64,000 nt of DNA from JAEXZL01 sp049943125 (GCF_049943125.1 NZ_CP188040.1:1-64000); one strand, 5' to 3'. Positions 44,277 through 52,635 are shown, counted from the stretch's first letter. The notes: generated from the letters alone by a model not told the origin. Numbers and translations: made by a program.

Positions 44277-44385
44277 TTAATCAAAAATAATATTAAATAA
44301 AGGAATAAAGAATATAAATTTTCTTAAATAAATTATCTGCATCTCTATTAATTATCACTATAAACACCACCTCTATAAAAACAAA

Positions 44386-44434
44386 ATGTTTGGTCTCATC
44401 CTAAACCTTATAAAGGATGATTCCAAACACTTGT
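44386..44434 (-). terminator. Hairpin after the DnaJ-like gene
   Basis: TGTTTGG..CATCC and GGATG..CCAAACA arms with internal mismatches. The minus strand ends ATTTTGTTTTTATAG. It probably terminates the DnaJ-like transcript, about 115 bases after its stop. Confidence 0.55.
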
Positions 44435-44547
44435 TTATTTCTACCTAAAGGTAGAAAAGTGTTCATATATTATTGTTCCTATTTCAGTGATAATATATTC
44501 TCTAGAGCATAGAAATACAAAAACCACAAATAAATTATCAACAGCTA

Positions 44548-45507
44548 CTAATTCCAAATGCTTTTTGAGCTTCTAGTTGAATAATAAAGTATCCCATTTT
44601 CTACGGTAGCTTCAGATACATTCACAGATCCTGTATAGTTAAATTTATTTAAATAGATATCTCTACCAAAATCTTCTACGTATAATGTATTTTTCTGTAG
44701 ATTATCAATTACATCCTCAAAGTACATAAAAACAATATTACTTCTCTCATTTCCTGGAGCAACTGCTATGGGGGTAGTGTCATCAAAATATAGCACAAGG
44801 TTTTTATTGCTAGAGTAATCCTTTGCTTCTACACGATAACCATCACCATCACGGACTGCATCACTAAAGTCTATAATAACATTATATTGTTCCAAACTAT
44901 CAGTAATTACCCCATCATATGCTTTATGAGCTTCGTTAGTATAATTATTGTTTCTTCCATTAAAGAAGCCACTGTTACCATTAGCTCTTCCTGCAGAAAA
45001 CAAGCCTGAAACTAAATTCATTAAAATTATCATAAAGAAAAATGAACGTATGAAACTGAAGGGACTATAGGTTTTCTTCCTAGCGCCTCCAAAGCCTCCA
45101 TAATAGCCCTGACCATTTCCCTGGCTCTGATAACCACCCTGATTGAAGGGTCCCCTATAAAAGCCTCCGCCATTATAAGATTGTCCACCATAACCATTCT
45201 GGGAACTGTTTTGGTTATTTCCACCTTGATAATAACCATAACCTCTCTGGCCATAAGGATTACCATAAGGATTCCCTTGTGTATTCCAACCACTAGAAGA
45301 CGGTGTATATACAAAATTATTATCCTTTATTACTGCATAAGCTTCATTAATTTCCTGTGCCTTTCTTGTGGCATCAGAAGACTTGGCTACATCAGGATGC
45401 CATTTCATTAAAAGCTCCTTACGCGCTTTCATAACCTCTTCCTTAGTAGCATTTTTGTTTAAGCCTAAAACTCTGTAGGCTTCTTCCATGGACATTCGAC
45501 CTGCCAT
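44548..45507 (-). CDS. Membrane-anchored DnaJ-domain protein
   Basis: A 319-aa protein. The N-terminal J domain (about residues 6-62) has the H-P-D motif at 37-39, needed to stimulate DnaK. A low-complexity Gly/Tyr/Asn/Gln-rich stretch follows (about 70-142, built of G-Y-x-x-G-type units), then one membrane segment (about 150-170). A C-terminal domain of about 145 residues is rich in Asp/Asn, with V-I-I-D-F-S-D and L-V-L-Y-F-D-D. No zinc-finger or DnaJ C-terminal substrate domain is present, so it is a type III J protein recruiting DnaK to the membrane (inference). GGAGCGG lies before the ATG. Confidence 0.85.
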   Translation of the reverse strand: MAGRMSMEEAYRVLGLNKNATKEEVMKARKELLMKWHPDVAKSSDATRKAQEINEAYAVIKDNNFVYTPSSSGWNTQGNPYGNPYGQRGYGYYQGGNNQNSSQNGYGGQSYNGGGFYRGPFNQGGYQSQGNGQGYYGGFGGARKKTYSPFSFIRSFFFMIILMNLVSGLFSAGRANGNSGFFNGRNNNYTNEAHKAYDGVITDSLEQYNVIIDFSDAVRDGDGYRVEAKDYSSNKNLVLYFDDTTPIAVAPGNERSNIVFMYFEDVIDNLQKNTLYVEDFGRDIYLNKFNYTGSVNVSEATVENGILYYSTRSSKSIWN

Positions 45508-45770
45508 TATTTCCGCTCCTTAAAACTGTATAATTCAAAAATTCTTCCTATTATATCTTACCCTATTTATGTGAACTCTATAAGAACACAATGAAATTTT
45601 ATCATCTTTTTTCATTATTATCTTCATTTTTGAATAATTTTCGCAAAAAAAGCTTCATCTCGTAATATATAACATAGTATTTTTTAATAAAATAATAAAA
45701 TCATAACAATCAACTTAAAGTCTTGCTCTATCAAAAATCGACTTTATTAGACACTATATTGCGAAGATTA
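45508..45770. other. Intergenic region between divergent dnaJ-like and ADH genes
   Basis: AT-rich, no gene. It should hold both divergent promoters. Only the ADH promoter at 45771-45799 is clear. Confidence 0.5.
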
Positions 45771-45799
45771 TTGATATTTATTTTGCAATATTTTATAAT
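45771..45799 (+). promoter_or_regulatory. Promoter of the alcohol dehydrogenase gene
   Basis: TTGATA, a 17-base spacer, then TATAAT, ending 30 bases before the ATG at 45830. A near-consensus housekeeping promoter. Confidence 0.75.
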
Positions 45800-45829
45800 A
45801 ATAATGCAAATAAACCACGGAGGACACTT

Positions 45830-46936
45830 ATGAATTTAAATTATTTTTACAGTACTAGAATTATTACCGGGAAGAATTGTGTACTAAATAATTATTCTCA
45901 TTTTAGAGCCTTAGGAAGACGCTGTCTCATAGTAACAGGCCAATCCAGCGCAAAAAAGAGTGGCGCTCTAAAGGATGTGCAATCTGTTCTTAACAGCTTC
46001 AATATCTCTTATGATATATATGATAAAGTATCACAGAACCCTTCAATAGCCACCTGCATTAATGGAGGAAAAATAGCCCATGCTATAGAAGCAGATTTTA
46101 TCATAGGTATCGGAGGAGGGTCACCATTAGATGCATCAAAGGCTATAGCAGTTTTTGCTGCAAATCCAGATCTCACAGAGGAGGAGCTCTACTCTGTTCA
46201 CTGGACTAACAAACCTCTTCCCATCGTCACCATCGGCACCACCGCTGGAACAGGAAGCGAAGTTACCTCCGTATCAGTAATAACCAATAGCAAGGGATTA
46301 AAGAAAAGCTTCAAAGACGATTCAATATTTCCTTCACTAGGCTTAGGAGACCCCACATATACAATGTCATTATCAGACGAATTTACTTCTTCTACAGCAT
46401 TGGACGCCCTAGCTCACTGTATTGAAAGCTATTTCAATCGAACTGCTAATGATATATCAATGACCTTCTCAATAAAAGGAGTTAAAACCTTACTTAAAGG
46501 TCTTATAGCCCTTAAAGAAGAAGGTGCATCAAACCTCTCCTTCGAGGATAGGGAACTGCTATATAACGGCTCCATCTACGGAGGCCTTGCTATTAATGCT
46601 ACCGGCACTGCTTTTCCACATTCCCTAGGATATTTTCTTACTGAGCTTTATGGGGTATCCCATGGTACTGCCTGTGCTACATTCCTTCCATTCTTTATAG
46701 AGCATAATGCAAGACAAGTACCAGAGCTTTCTGATAGCTTTTTCCAGGAGGTAGGTATAAAAAAGGAAGAGCTTATAGCATTGATAAGTTCACTTACTCC
46801 ACGCTTCTCCCTTAAACTTACAGATTCCGAGAAGAAAACACTATCACCTAGATGGATAAATAACAAAAATCTTATTAAGAGCTGGGGAGAGATTGATTCT
46901 GACTTCGTATATAATCTTCTAACAGAGATGTTTTAG
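45830..46936 (+). CDS. Iron-containing (group III) alcohol dehydrogenase
   Basis: Interconverts an alcohol and aldehyde with NAD(P)H. The 368-aa protein has the family length. The nucleotide-binding G-G-G-S-P-L-D-A-S-K is at about residues 96-105, and T-T-A-G-T-G-S-E-V-T at about 139-148. The metal site is formed by Asp and His residues in L-D-A-L-A-H-C-I-E-S and F-P-H-S-L-G-Y and by S-H-G-T-A. Members in clostridia include butanol and propanediol dehydrogenases; the substrate here is not decided. GGAGG precedes the ATG, and a terminator follows at 46967. Confidence 0.93.
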   Translation: MNLNYFYSTRIITGKNCVLNNYSHFRALGRRCLIVTGQSSAKKSGALKDVQSVLNSFNISYDIYDKVSQNPSIATCINGGKIAHAIEADFIIGIGGGSPLDASKAIAVFAANPDLTEEELYSVHWTNKPLPIVTIGTTAGTGSEVTSVSVITNSKGLKKSFKDDSIFPSLGLGDPTYTMSLSDEFTSSTALDALAHCIESYFNRTANDISMTFSIKGVKTLLKGLIALKEEGASNLSFEDRELLYNGSIYGGLAINATGTAFPHSLGYFLTELYGVSHGTACATFLPFFIEHNARQVPELSDSFFQEVGIKKEELIALISSLTPRFSLKLTDSEKKTLSPRWINNKNLIKSWGEIDSDFVYNLLTEMF

Positions 46937-46966
46937 CAATCTTTTTAATTTATAATATTTTATAAA

Positions 46967-46994
46967 GGAAGAGTATCTAATAGATACTCTTTTT
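46967..46994 (+). terminator. Terminator after the ADH gene
   Basis: AGAGTATCTA and TAGATACTCT arms with a minimal loop, then TTTT. A perfect stem. Confidence 0.85.
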
Positions 46995-47166
46995 AAATTT
47001 TCCCATTTTATTTCACAACCTAGAATTTAAGTATTTATATGTAATTGCTCCCAAAAACTTTAATTATTAATTTTTCTTGTATTTTCGACTTTTTCAAACC
47101 AAGATAATACTACTAATTTACAGTTAAACATTATTATTCAAGGGTTTATCCTTATAATGGAATAGT

Positions 47167-47218
47167 TCTGTCGATAATAATCGATTATTTTTTCAATCGT
47201 GTTTGTTTTTTCGACAGA
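47167..47218 (+). promoter_or_regulatory. Nested inverted repeats with Spo0A-box-like motifs
   Basis: Outer arms TCTGTCGA (47167-47174) and TCGACAGA (47211-47218). The inner perfect palindrome is AATAATCGATTATT (47176-47189). The outer arms read TGTCGAT and, on the other strand, TGTCGAA, close to the Spo0A box core TGTCGAA. They lie 86-137 bases before the DUF6514-like gene. Spo0A control is an inference from the motif only. Confidence 0.5.
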
Positions 47219-47303
47219 CTTTTTTCGTCTACAATGCTACTATTTATTTAGGAAATGACCTCTTATTTACAGCAGCAAAAACTATATTTAAGGGGGAAAG
47301 TTC

Positions 47304-47669
47304 ATGAATAGTTACGAAGGAATGAGTTATTCGAAAGAATATAAAGTAGTTAAGAATCTCAGTACCGTAATAGAGAACAGGACCTATTCTTATAGATTAA
47401 TAAAGTCTCAATACATAAGTTCTCACGGAGATAAGGTTCAAGCATACGGTATAGAAGCTGAAAGAACAGATTTAGCTAATAAGCAAGTTATAGGTATTGA
47501 AAGGGCTGGTGTAGAATACATAAGTCCCGATGTACATAAGGTATCTAATCTTCTTTTAAAGCTTCATTCTAACAATGTATCACCAATACATTTAACAGAT
47601 GTAATCGGAGAATATGTTGATGATTATGCTTCCGATTTCGACAGTTATAGATTGTCCAAATCCAATTAA
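47304..47669 (+). CDS. DUF6514-like conserved clostridial protein
   Basis: A 121-aa soluble protein with no signal peptide or membrane segment. It contains Y-S-Y-R-L-I-K-S, then Y-G-I-E-A-E-R-T-D, I-E-R-A-G-V-E-Y-I-S-P and the C-terminal V-S-P-I-H-L-T-D-V-I-G-E-Y-V-D-D. I recall this pattern in clostridial proteins named DUF6514, but the match is from memory. AGGGGG precedes the ATG. The upstream region has nested dyads with Spo0A-like cores, which would fit a sporulation-linked gene. Function is unknown. Confidence 0.75.
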   Translation: MNSYEGMSYSKEYKVVKNLSTVIENRTYSYRLIKSQYISSHGDKVQAYGIEAERTDLANKQVIGIERAGVEYISPDVHKVSNLLLKLHSNNVSPIHLTDVIGEYVDDYASDFDSYRLSKSN

Positions 47670-47708
47670 TCTAAAACACTTGTAATACTACAATATTACA
47701 AAATAAAT

Positions 47709-47748
47709 AAGACCTTCTAGATTGGTATAGCTGTATCTAGGAGGTCTT
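47709..47748. terminator. Terminator after the DUF6514-like gene
   Basis: AAGACC..TAGAT and ATCTA..GGTCTT arms around a 12-base loop. A/T tracts on both sides. It can serve the plus-strand gene and the minus-strand acetyltransferase ending at 47785. Confidence 0.75.
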
Positions 47749-47784
47749 ATTGTACTCTGCTTGTAAAGTTTATAGATTCAATTT

Positions 47785-48312
47785 CTAGAGCAAATACTCT
47801 AGCTGACAATCATAAGGTTCCCTGATCACATGTTCTTGGTTATATTCCTCTGCTTCTATGCATCCCAGGGCTTTGTAAAAGCTCTGGGTTTCTACTGAGG
47901 AATGAGCAGAAATATACAGCTTTTTAGCTCCCTTTTCTCTCGCCCACTGAGCTGACAGCAAGAATAATTTCTTACCTATTCCTCTTCCCCTAGCCTCTAA
48001 AGAAACATGTATACTAGAAAGATCTAAGTACTCACCTTTTGAACCAATAGGACTTCCTTCAATGGCGGCAAACCCCTGCAACCTTTCATCAATAAACGCA
48101 CCATAAATCATCCCTGAGGTTCTCAATGTATTTTTAAGATAAGAGACCAGCTCATTATATTCCTCTAAACTCCACTGATCTATAAAAGCTATATCTTTTA
48201 TAATCCACTGTCCATCTACCTTTCTCCAGCATTTAGTAACCTTCTGATATCTATTAAAATCCTTAAAAAGCTCTAGAGTAATTTCATCCTCTAAAAGTTC
48301 TCTATATTCCAT
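47785..48312 (-). CDS. GNAT-family N-acetyltransferase
   Basis: A 175-aa acetyl-CoA-dependent transferase. The acetyl-CoA loop R-G-R-G-I-G-K-K-L-F is at about residues 110-119, after the strand L-S-S-I-H-V. The C-terminal Y-I-S-A-H-S-S-V-E-T-Q-S-F-Y-K-A-L-G-C is typical of motif B. GAGGTG precedes the ATG. The acceptor substrate is unknown. It is separated by 29 bases from the upstream EamA exporter gene and may share its transcript. Confidence 0.88.
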   Translation of the reverse strand: MEYRELLEDEITLELFKDFNRYQKVTKCWRKVDGQWIIKDIAFIDQWSLEEYNELVSYLKNTLRTSGMIYGAFIDERLQGFAAIEGSPIGSKGEYLDLSSIHVSLEARGRGIGKKLFLLSAQWAREKGAKKLYISAHSSVETQSFYKALGCIEAEEYNQEHVIREPYDCQLEYLL

Positions 48313-48341
48313 AATTACACCTCAATCTTATAATAAGTTTT

Positions 48342-49232
48342 CTAATTCCTTGAAAGAATAAAGACTGTCATCAGTATACAGAAAAAGCCTATAATATCTA
48401 TCCATATAAGCTCCGTATTCAGCCACATTACCATAATTAAAGCAGCGGAAAGAGGTTCAATTGTACCAAGCATACTGGCCTTTACTGCACCAATGATTTT
48501 TACGCCCTGCAAGAACAAGGTAAAGGCAACTACCGTTCCTAAAAAACATATAGCAATGAGGGCCGCTATTCCTCTGCCATCTAAAGGAATATAGCCTCTC
48601 CAAGCTTTACTTCCTATTCCTAAAACCACACCTCCTATGAACATACCATATCCTGTAACAGAGATACTACCCCATTTTTCCATTATATTCACTGGAAGCA
48701 TAGTATATAGAGCTGCTCCAAAAGCCGCTAATATTCCCCAGAGCAAACCTTCCTTTGTGAGCACCATAGAATGTATATTTCCATGGGTTGAAAGTATAAA
48801 TACACCAATAAGAGCTAGTACAATTGCAGTAATCTCACTTCTACTAGGCAGCTTCTTCATAATAAAGCAGCTGCTTATCATAATAATAGCTGGTCCTAGA
48901 TTTTGAAGCACCGTAGCAGTGCCTGCATTGGAATAAGCTATTGCCTGCATGTAAGACAGCTGGCAAAACATCAGTCCCATAACTGCAAACACAATAAGCC
49001 TCACTGCATCCCTTCTACTCCTCCATATCCCTATCATATTATTTCTTTCTTTTATTAGCCCCAGAGCTATCAATACAAGTCCTGCACAAATCATCCTCAC
49101 CGTGGTAAGCCAACGGGTATTAACACCGTAATTCTGAAATAAAAATTGGCCACAGGCACCTGAAAAGCCCCATAATATCCCTCCTACTAAAGTGCAGAAT
49201 ATCCCTGTGGCTGCTATCTTCTTTTCCTTCAT
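48342..49232 (-). CDS. EamA/DMT-family transporter
   Basis: A 296-aa drug/metabolite exporter of ten membrane segments made of two EamA repeats. Each has the G-x-x-W-G-F/I and A-L-I-G-V-F-I-L pattern. The frame is open 20 codons further up. The ATG at 49232 (M-K-E-K-K-I-A-A-T-G) is chosen because GGAGGGAGAA precedes it and it leads directly into TM1. Substrates of the family include amino acids and small metabolites; no specific one can be named. Confidence 0.9.
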   Translation of the reverse strand: MKEKKIAATGIFCTLVGGILWGFSGACGQFLFQNYGVNTRWLTTVRMICAGLVLIALGLIKERNNMIGIWRSRRDAVRLIVFAVMGLMFCQLSYMQAIAYSNAGTATVLQNLGPAIIMISSCFIMKKLPSRSEITAIVLALIGVFILSTHGNIHSMVLTKEGLLWGILAAFGAALYTMLPVNIMEKWGSISVTGYGMFIGGVVLGIGSKAWRGYIPLDGRGIAALIAICFLGTVVAFTLFLQGVKIIGAVKASMLGTIEPLSAALIMVMWLNTELIWIDIIGFFCILMTVFILSRN

Positions 49233-49420
49233 TTCTCCCTCCATCCCCATTGTTATAAAGCTTTCAATAACTAAATAGTACAACGGTTTCAACTAATAAT
49301 AATTCCAGTTCAACAAAAAATTCGGAATTGAGGTTCCATCTCTATAAATATATTATATAGAAACTAATGGATTTTTTAAGTATATTATTAGAAAAAAGCA
49401 GAGGAAGCTCTGCTTTTTAT

Positions 49421-49945
49421 TTATACAATAACATATCTCTGGATTATCTCTTTAAACGTCTCACTATAAAACTCTTCATCTAATTGACCATTGCAGCTTT
49501 TAATTACACCAGCAGAAGCCATATTGGACTTATCACAAGTAATCAGTACTTTATTTAGTCCGATGATCTTACAGAATTCCAAAGCTTCTTTTAGCATTAA
49601 ACTGCCATAGCCTTTTCTTCTTTCTGAAGGTCTTATACTATAACCTATATGACCACCTTCTTTTCTCAAATAATCATTTAAGGCCAAACGGATATTTATC
49701 ATTCCGATGATTTTTCCATCATCCTCACGAATATAAAAATAAGTTAGAGCCGGAACTCTGCCTGGGGCAATATTAGCAATATCTAAATCTGCAATAACCT
49801 TTTTAATCCACTGTTCATAGCTGTACTTTTTTAAATACATATCAAGAGAGCCTGCCCCGTGAATTTCAGAAGAGCAGGAATAAAACTCTTCGATAAAGTC
49901 CACAGCCTTCTGTTTATACTCTTCTGTTGGAAATACAAATTTCAT
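49421..49945 (-). CDS. GNAT-family N-acetyltransferase
   Basis: A 174-aa protein with the G-H-I-G-Y-S-I-R-P-S-E-R-R-K-G-Y-G (about residues 97-113) acetyl-CoA signature. C-D-K-S-N-x-A-S and a V-I-K-S-C-N-G motif follow, all typical of ribosomal-protein-type GNAT enzymes acting on small molecules or peptides. GGGGGATA precedes the ATG. Unrelated in detail to the GNAT at 47785. Confidence 0.88.
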   Translation of the reverse strand: MKFVFPTEEYKQKAVDFIEEFYSCSSEIHGAGSLDMYLKKYSYEQWIKKVIADLDIANIAPGRVPALTYFYIREDDGKIIGMINIRLALNDYLRKEGGHIGYSIRPSERRKGYGSLMLKEALEFCKIIGLNKVLITCDKSNMASAGVIKSCNGQLDEEFYSETFKEIIQRYVIV

Positions 49946-49976
49946 ATATTATCCCCCTATAATTCTATACTCATAA

Positions 49977-50129
49977 CTATATTTGATCAGATTCCTCATG
50001 GAAATCCTCTTCTAAATAGGAATCATCCCATAATTTATTTAACTCCCCCGCACAATAAAATAATCTAAATATAAATGCTGATGCTATGATAAATAATATG
50101 ATTATTAAAATGATTAAGACCCCCCTCAT
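49977..50129 (-). CDS. Possible small membrane protein (50 aa)
   Basis: A 50-aa frame with an N-terminal hydrophobic helix (V-L-I-I-L-I-I-I-L-F-I-I-A-S-A, residues 4-18) and an acidic C-terminus (E-E-D-F-H-E-E-S-D). It lies 32 bases upstream of the acetyltransferase gene on the same strand. The ATG lacks a good ribosome site. The GGGGGG run lies inside the frame, so a non-ATG start a few codons later is possible. Composition looks coding but evidence is thin. Confidence 0.4.
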   Translation of the reverse strand: MRGVLIILIIILFIIASAFIFRLFYCAGELNKLWDDSYLEEDFHEESDQI

Positions 50130-50273
50130 TTGTTAAATGCCCATTTATTATGAAAACTCTTCTTTACAATTCCCAATTTCATATATAGATATTCTCAAGA
50201 TAATTATAGCATCTAAATACAATATTTGTAAATTATGTTATAATATTAAAACGATCATAAAGGAGGTTTCACC

Positions 50274-50504
50274 ATGAAGAGAAAGGACTTTTATATTGGT
50301 CTATTTGTTATTACCATATCCCTTTATATCCTTGGCTTTATTACATCCCCTAGAAACTTTGGAGACTTTAGCTCTTATTTATTACAGGATCCAATAATTT
50401 ATTTATTCTTTTATACTGAGGCTATTACTCTCGCTATCATAATTATATATTTAATAGTCCGTGAAATTTGCGCTATGATTAGATACGATTCAGATAAAAA
50501 GTAA
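50274..50504 (+). CDS. Small two-helix membrane protein
   Basis: A 76-aa protein with two hydrophobic segments (about residues 6-25 and 42-63) separated by a short loop (S-P-R-N-F-G-D-F-S). It has a short basic/acidic tail. A strong AAAGGAGG site precedes the ATG. No family recognised. Monocistronic, with a terminator after it. Confidence 0.75.
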   Translation: MKRKDFYIGLFVITISLYILGFITSPRNFGDFSSYLLQDPIIYLFFYTEAITLAIIIIYLIVREICAMIRYDSDKK

Positions 50505-50595
50505 TTATTTCTTGAAGGACTTTTGCTTTAAATTATTGGCCTATTCTGTTTCGTATTTGCATATTAAGAGAACCAGTCTTTGCATTAACTCACAA

Positions 50596-50635
50596 AAACA
50601 AAACACTATGGAAATATCCTTATAGTGTTTTGTTC
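50596..50635. terminator. Terminator after the two-helix protein gene
   Basis: ACAAAACACTAT and ATAGTGTTTTGT arms, perfect 12-bp stem with extra GG/CC pairing inside. T-rich downstream on the plus strand. Confidence 0.8.
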
Positions 50636-50719
50636 ATTTTTATCTTTTTATTCATTCATACTATTACTTCAATATATTATCTATCTTCTATATGGTTTCA
50701 TATTATCCCTTTGATTCTC

Positions 50720-51313
50720 CTATGGTTCTAATATCGGCTCTGATTCAGGATCAGGTGTTACTTCTGGAGCCGGGTCTACTTCTGGGTTTGGATCTACCTC
50801 AGGAATTGGATCTGGAGTCGGATTTTCTTCAGGACTTGCTTCTGGTTCAGGAATCTGTGCAGGAGGTTCTTCAGGACTCGTCACCGGTTCTGATATCGGC
50901 TCTGATTCTGGTACTGGAGAAGGTGCAGGTGCAGGTGCAGGTACTGGTGCAGGCTGAGCAGCTTCTCTAGGCCGTGTATTGTTAGTTGTTTCTTTAGGCT
51001 TTGTTACCCTATGATCTTCCACTGTTGACTCCTCGGTAAGTTCTCCAGTGGAACCCTCCATATCTTGTTCCATCTCTTCTTCTATTTCATTTATCATTGG
51101 TGTTACTATATTTTCAGAAGCCTTATCTGCTGCAAAACCACTTATCTCCTCTTCATCTTCAGAAGCTATTTCTTCTCTTTCCTCATGATCAGTTCTTAGC
51201 TTTTCGGATCCCATAACCTTTTGTTCCCAATAATCATTCATAATAACTATGCCAATTATAAATATAATTACAGCGGCTGATGTTATTCTCACAATAAGCT
51301 TATCCTTTTTCAT
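50720..51313 (-). CDS. Membrane-anchored Pro/Glu-rich repeat protein
   Basis: A 197-aa protein. One N-terminal membrane segment (about residues 8-26) is followed by an acidic region (about 38-100). A low-complexity tail (about 115-197) is built of P-x-P, P-E-P and P-E-V-D-P units, with P-A-P-A-P-A-P near its start. Such tails act as extended spacers across the cell wall. Weak upstream site. The repetitive DNA could vary in length by slippage. No enzymatic domain is seen. Confidence 0.75.
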   Translation of the reverse strand: MKKDKLIVRITSAAVIIFIIGIVIMNDYWEQKVMGSEKLRTDHEEREEIASEDEEEISGFAADKASENIVTPMINEIEEEMEQDMEGSTGELTEESTVEDHRVTKPKETTNNTRPREAAQPAPVPAPAPAPSPVPESEPISEPVTSPEEPPAQIPEPEASPEENPTPDPIPEVDPNPEVDPAPEVTPDPESEPILEP

Positions 51314-51488
51314 AATATACCCCTTCCTTCTAAAAGCTAGATAATATTCAAATACAATATTATTTCTACAAAATGGTTTAAATACCTTTTTTTAATGTTT
51401 TTATAGAATAAAATCAATAACAACTGAAAATGAGATTATTATATGTATTAATTTCTTATAGTGTTTATCGATGTTTATTAACTGAGGT

Positions 51489-52058
51489 TTATAGTTTTTT
51501 ACGCATAATATAAAACCGTGATTTTTTCTGAAACAACTCAAATCCGTGCTTTTCATATAAACGAAATGGACCTTTAAATTGAAATGGTCTATCAATATCA
51601 GCAAAAGGATAACCCTCTACATATGAATAACCTTCCTGCTTGGCATCTTCACATACTTTTTCTATAACTATATCTGCAATTCCCCTGCCTCTATATCCAG
51701 GAGCAATATCGATACAATATAAAACCTTTACTTTTCCACGTTCTAAAGAATCTGTTAAAAACTCTTCATTGCTGCAGATAGGTTCGTAATCTATCTTATC
51801 ACCAGCATTACACCAGCCTACTATATTTTCACTATCATAAATTAGATATCCATTCATAATACCATTCTGAATAAATTCTTTAGCCTTCTCCCTACGTTCA
51901 TTTTTCTCTTTATATTTTTCATTATCTTCTATACTTAAATGACTTTCCAAGCAATAGCAAGCAGACCATTCTTCATGATCAGCAAAACCTATATTATCGA
52001 AATAATAGAGGTATTCATTATACATTTCTGGATTTAGCTTTTCTATTGAAATATTCAT
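51489..52058 (-). CDS. GNAT-family N-acetyltransferase
   Basis: A 189-aa protein. The acetyl-CoA loop is P-G-Y-R-G-R-G-I-A-D-I-V-I (about residues 118-130), and the C-terminal Y-E-K-H-G-F-E-L-F is typical. An N-terminal C-Y-C-L-E pair of cysteines (about 34-36) is a distinctive feature. The frame is open eight codons further up. The ATG at 52058 has GGGGTGGAGA upstream and starts M-N-I-S-I-E-K-L. Substrate unknown. Confidence 0.87.
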   Translation of the reverse strand: MNISIEKLNPEMYNEYLYYFDNIGFADHEEWSACYCLESHLSIEDNEKYKEKNERREKAKEFIQNGIMNGYLIYDSENIVGWCNAGDKIDYEPICSNEEFLTDSLERGKVKVLYCIDIAPGYRGRGIADIVIEKVCEDAKQEGYSYVEGYPFADIDRPFQFKGPFRLYEKHGFELFQKKSRFYIMRKKL

Positions 52059-52177
52059 TCTCCACCCCACCATATCTTCCACTTATTTCTTTATTTGTAT
52101 TAATTTTATTATAGATTATCACCTATTTTATCAATGGTCAATTGGATTATAAATATGAACATAACAAGCTAATATAT

Positions 52178-52210
52178 AAAAAAGAGACAACCAAATAGTT
52201 GTCTCTTTTT
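52178..52210 (-). terminator. Terminator of the distal tRNA unit
   Basis: AAAAAAGAGACAAC and GTTGTCTCTTTTT arms with a six-base loop, directly after tRNA-Gly. A related hairpin is at 53138-53167, part of the same duplicated block. Confidence 0.9.
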
Positions 52211-52283
52211 GGAGCGGGTGATGGGAATCGAACCCACGTAGCTAGCTTGGAAGGCTAGAACTCTACCATTGAGTTACACCCGC
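52210..52283 (-). tRNA. tRNA-Gly (TCC)
   Basis: 74 nt, CCA encoded, anticodon loop CTTCCAA. Last gene of the distal tRNA unit; identical in sequence to the copies at 53168, 53782 and 54670. Confidence 0.97.
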
Positions 52284-52288
52284 AGATA

Positions 52289-52363
52289 TGGAGCGGAAGA
52301 CGGGATTTGAACCCGCAACTTTCACCTTGGCAAGGTGACACTCTACCATTGAGTCACTCCCGC
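52289..52363 (-). tRNA. tRNA-Gly (GCC)
   Basis: 75 nt, CCA encoded, anticodon loop TTGCCAA. T-stem GCGGG/CCCGT form. Confidence 0.97.
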
Positions 52364-52372
52364 AGATAACTA

Positions 52373-52457
52373 TGGTGCAGGTGAAGGGAGTCGAACCCCC
52401 ACGCCGTTAAGCGCTAGATCCTAAGTCTAGTGCGTCTGCCAATTCCGCCACACCTGC
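52373..52457 (-). tRNA. tRNA-Leu (TAG)
   Basis: 85 nt with the long variable arm of leucine tRNA; anticodon loop CTTAGGA. Same as copies at 53331 and 54144. Confidence 0.97.
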
Positions 52458-52493
52458 ATGTCCTTATCTTTAGTTTAATATATTGTTTTAACA

Positions 52494-52550
52494 TGGTGGT
52501 TCATCGGGGAATCGAAAATCATACTCTCTATTCATTAACCCATGTCCACC
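52494..52550 (-). pseudogene. Chimeric tRNA relic (His 5' end joined to Lys 3' end)
   Basis: On the minus strand it starts TGGTGGACATGG, like the tRNA-His start, and ends TTCGATTCCCCGATGAACCACCA-like, matching the tRNA-Lys(TTT) T-arm and acceptor with a few changes. Only about 57 bases lie between, with no anticodon arm. In the other blocks this place holds His-Gln-Lys(TTT). Confidence 0.8.
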
Positions 52551-52555
52551 ATTAG

Positions 52556-52631
52556 TGGTGCACCATCAGGGACTCGAACCCGGGACACCCTGATTAAGAG
52601 TCAGGTGCTCTACCAACTGAGCTAATGGTGC
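52556..52631 (-). tRNA. tRNA-Lys (CTT)
   Basis: 76 nt, CCA encoded, anticodon loop CTCTTAA. Nearly identical to the copy at 54509. Confidence 0.97.
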
Positions 52632-52635
52632 ATAA

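Noticed and set aside
50692..50970. 92-codon plus-strand frame rich in Leu, Gln and Val
   Set aside because: It is the antisense shadow of the Pro/Glu-rich repeat of the minus-strand gene at 50720-51313.
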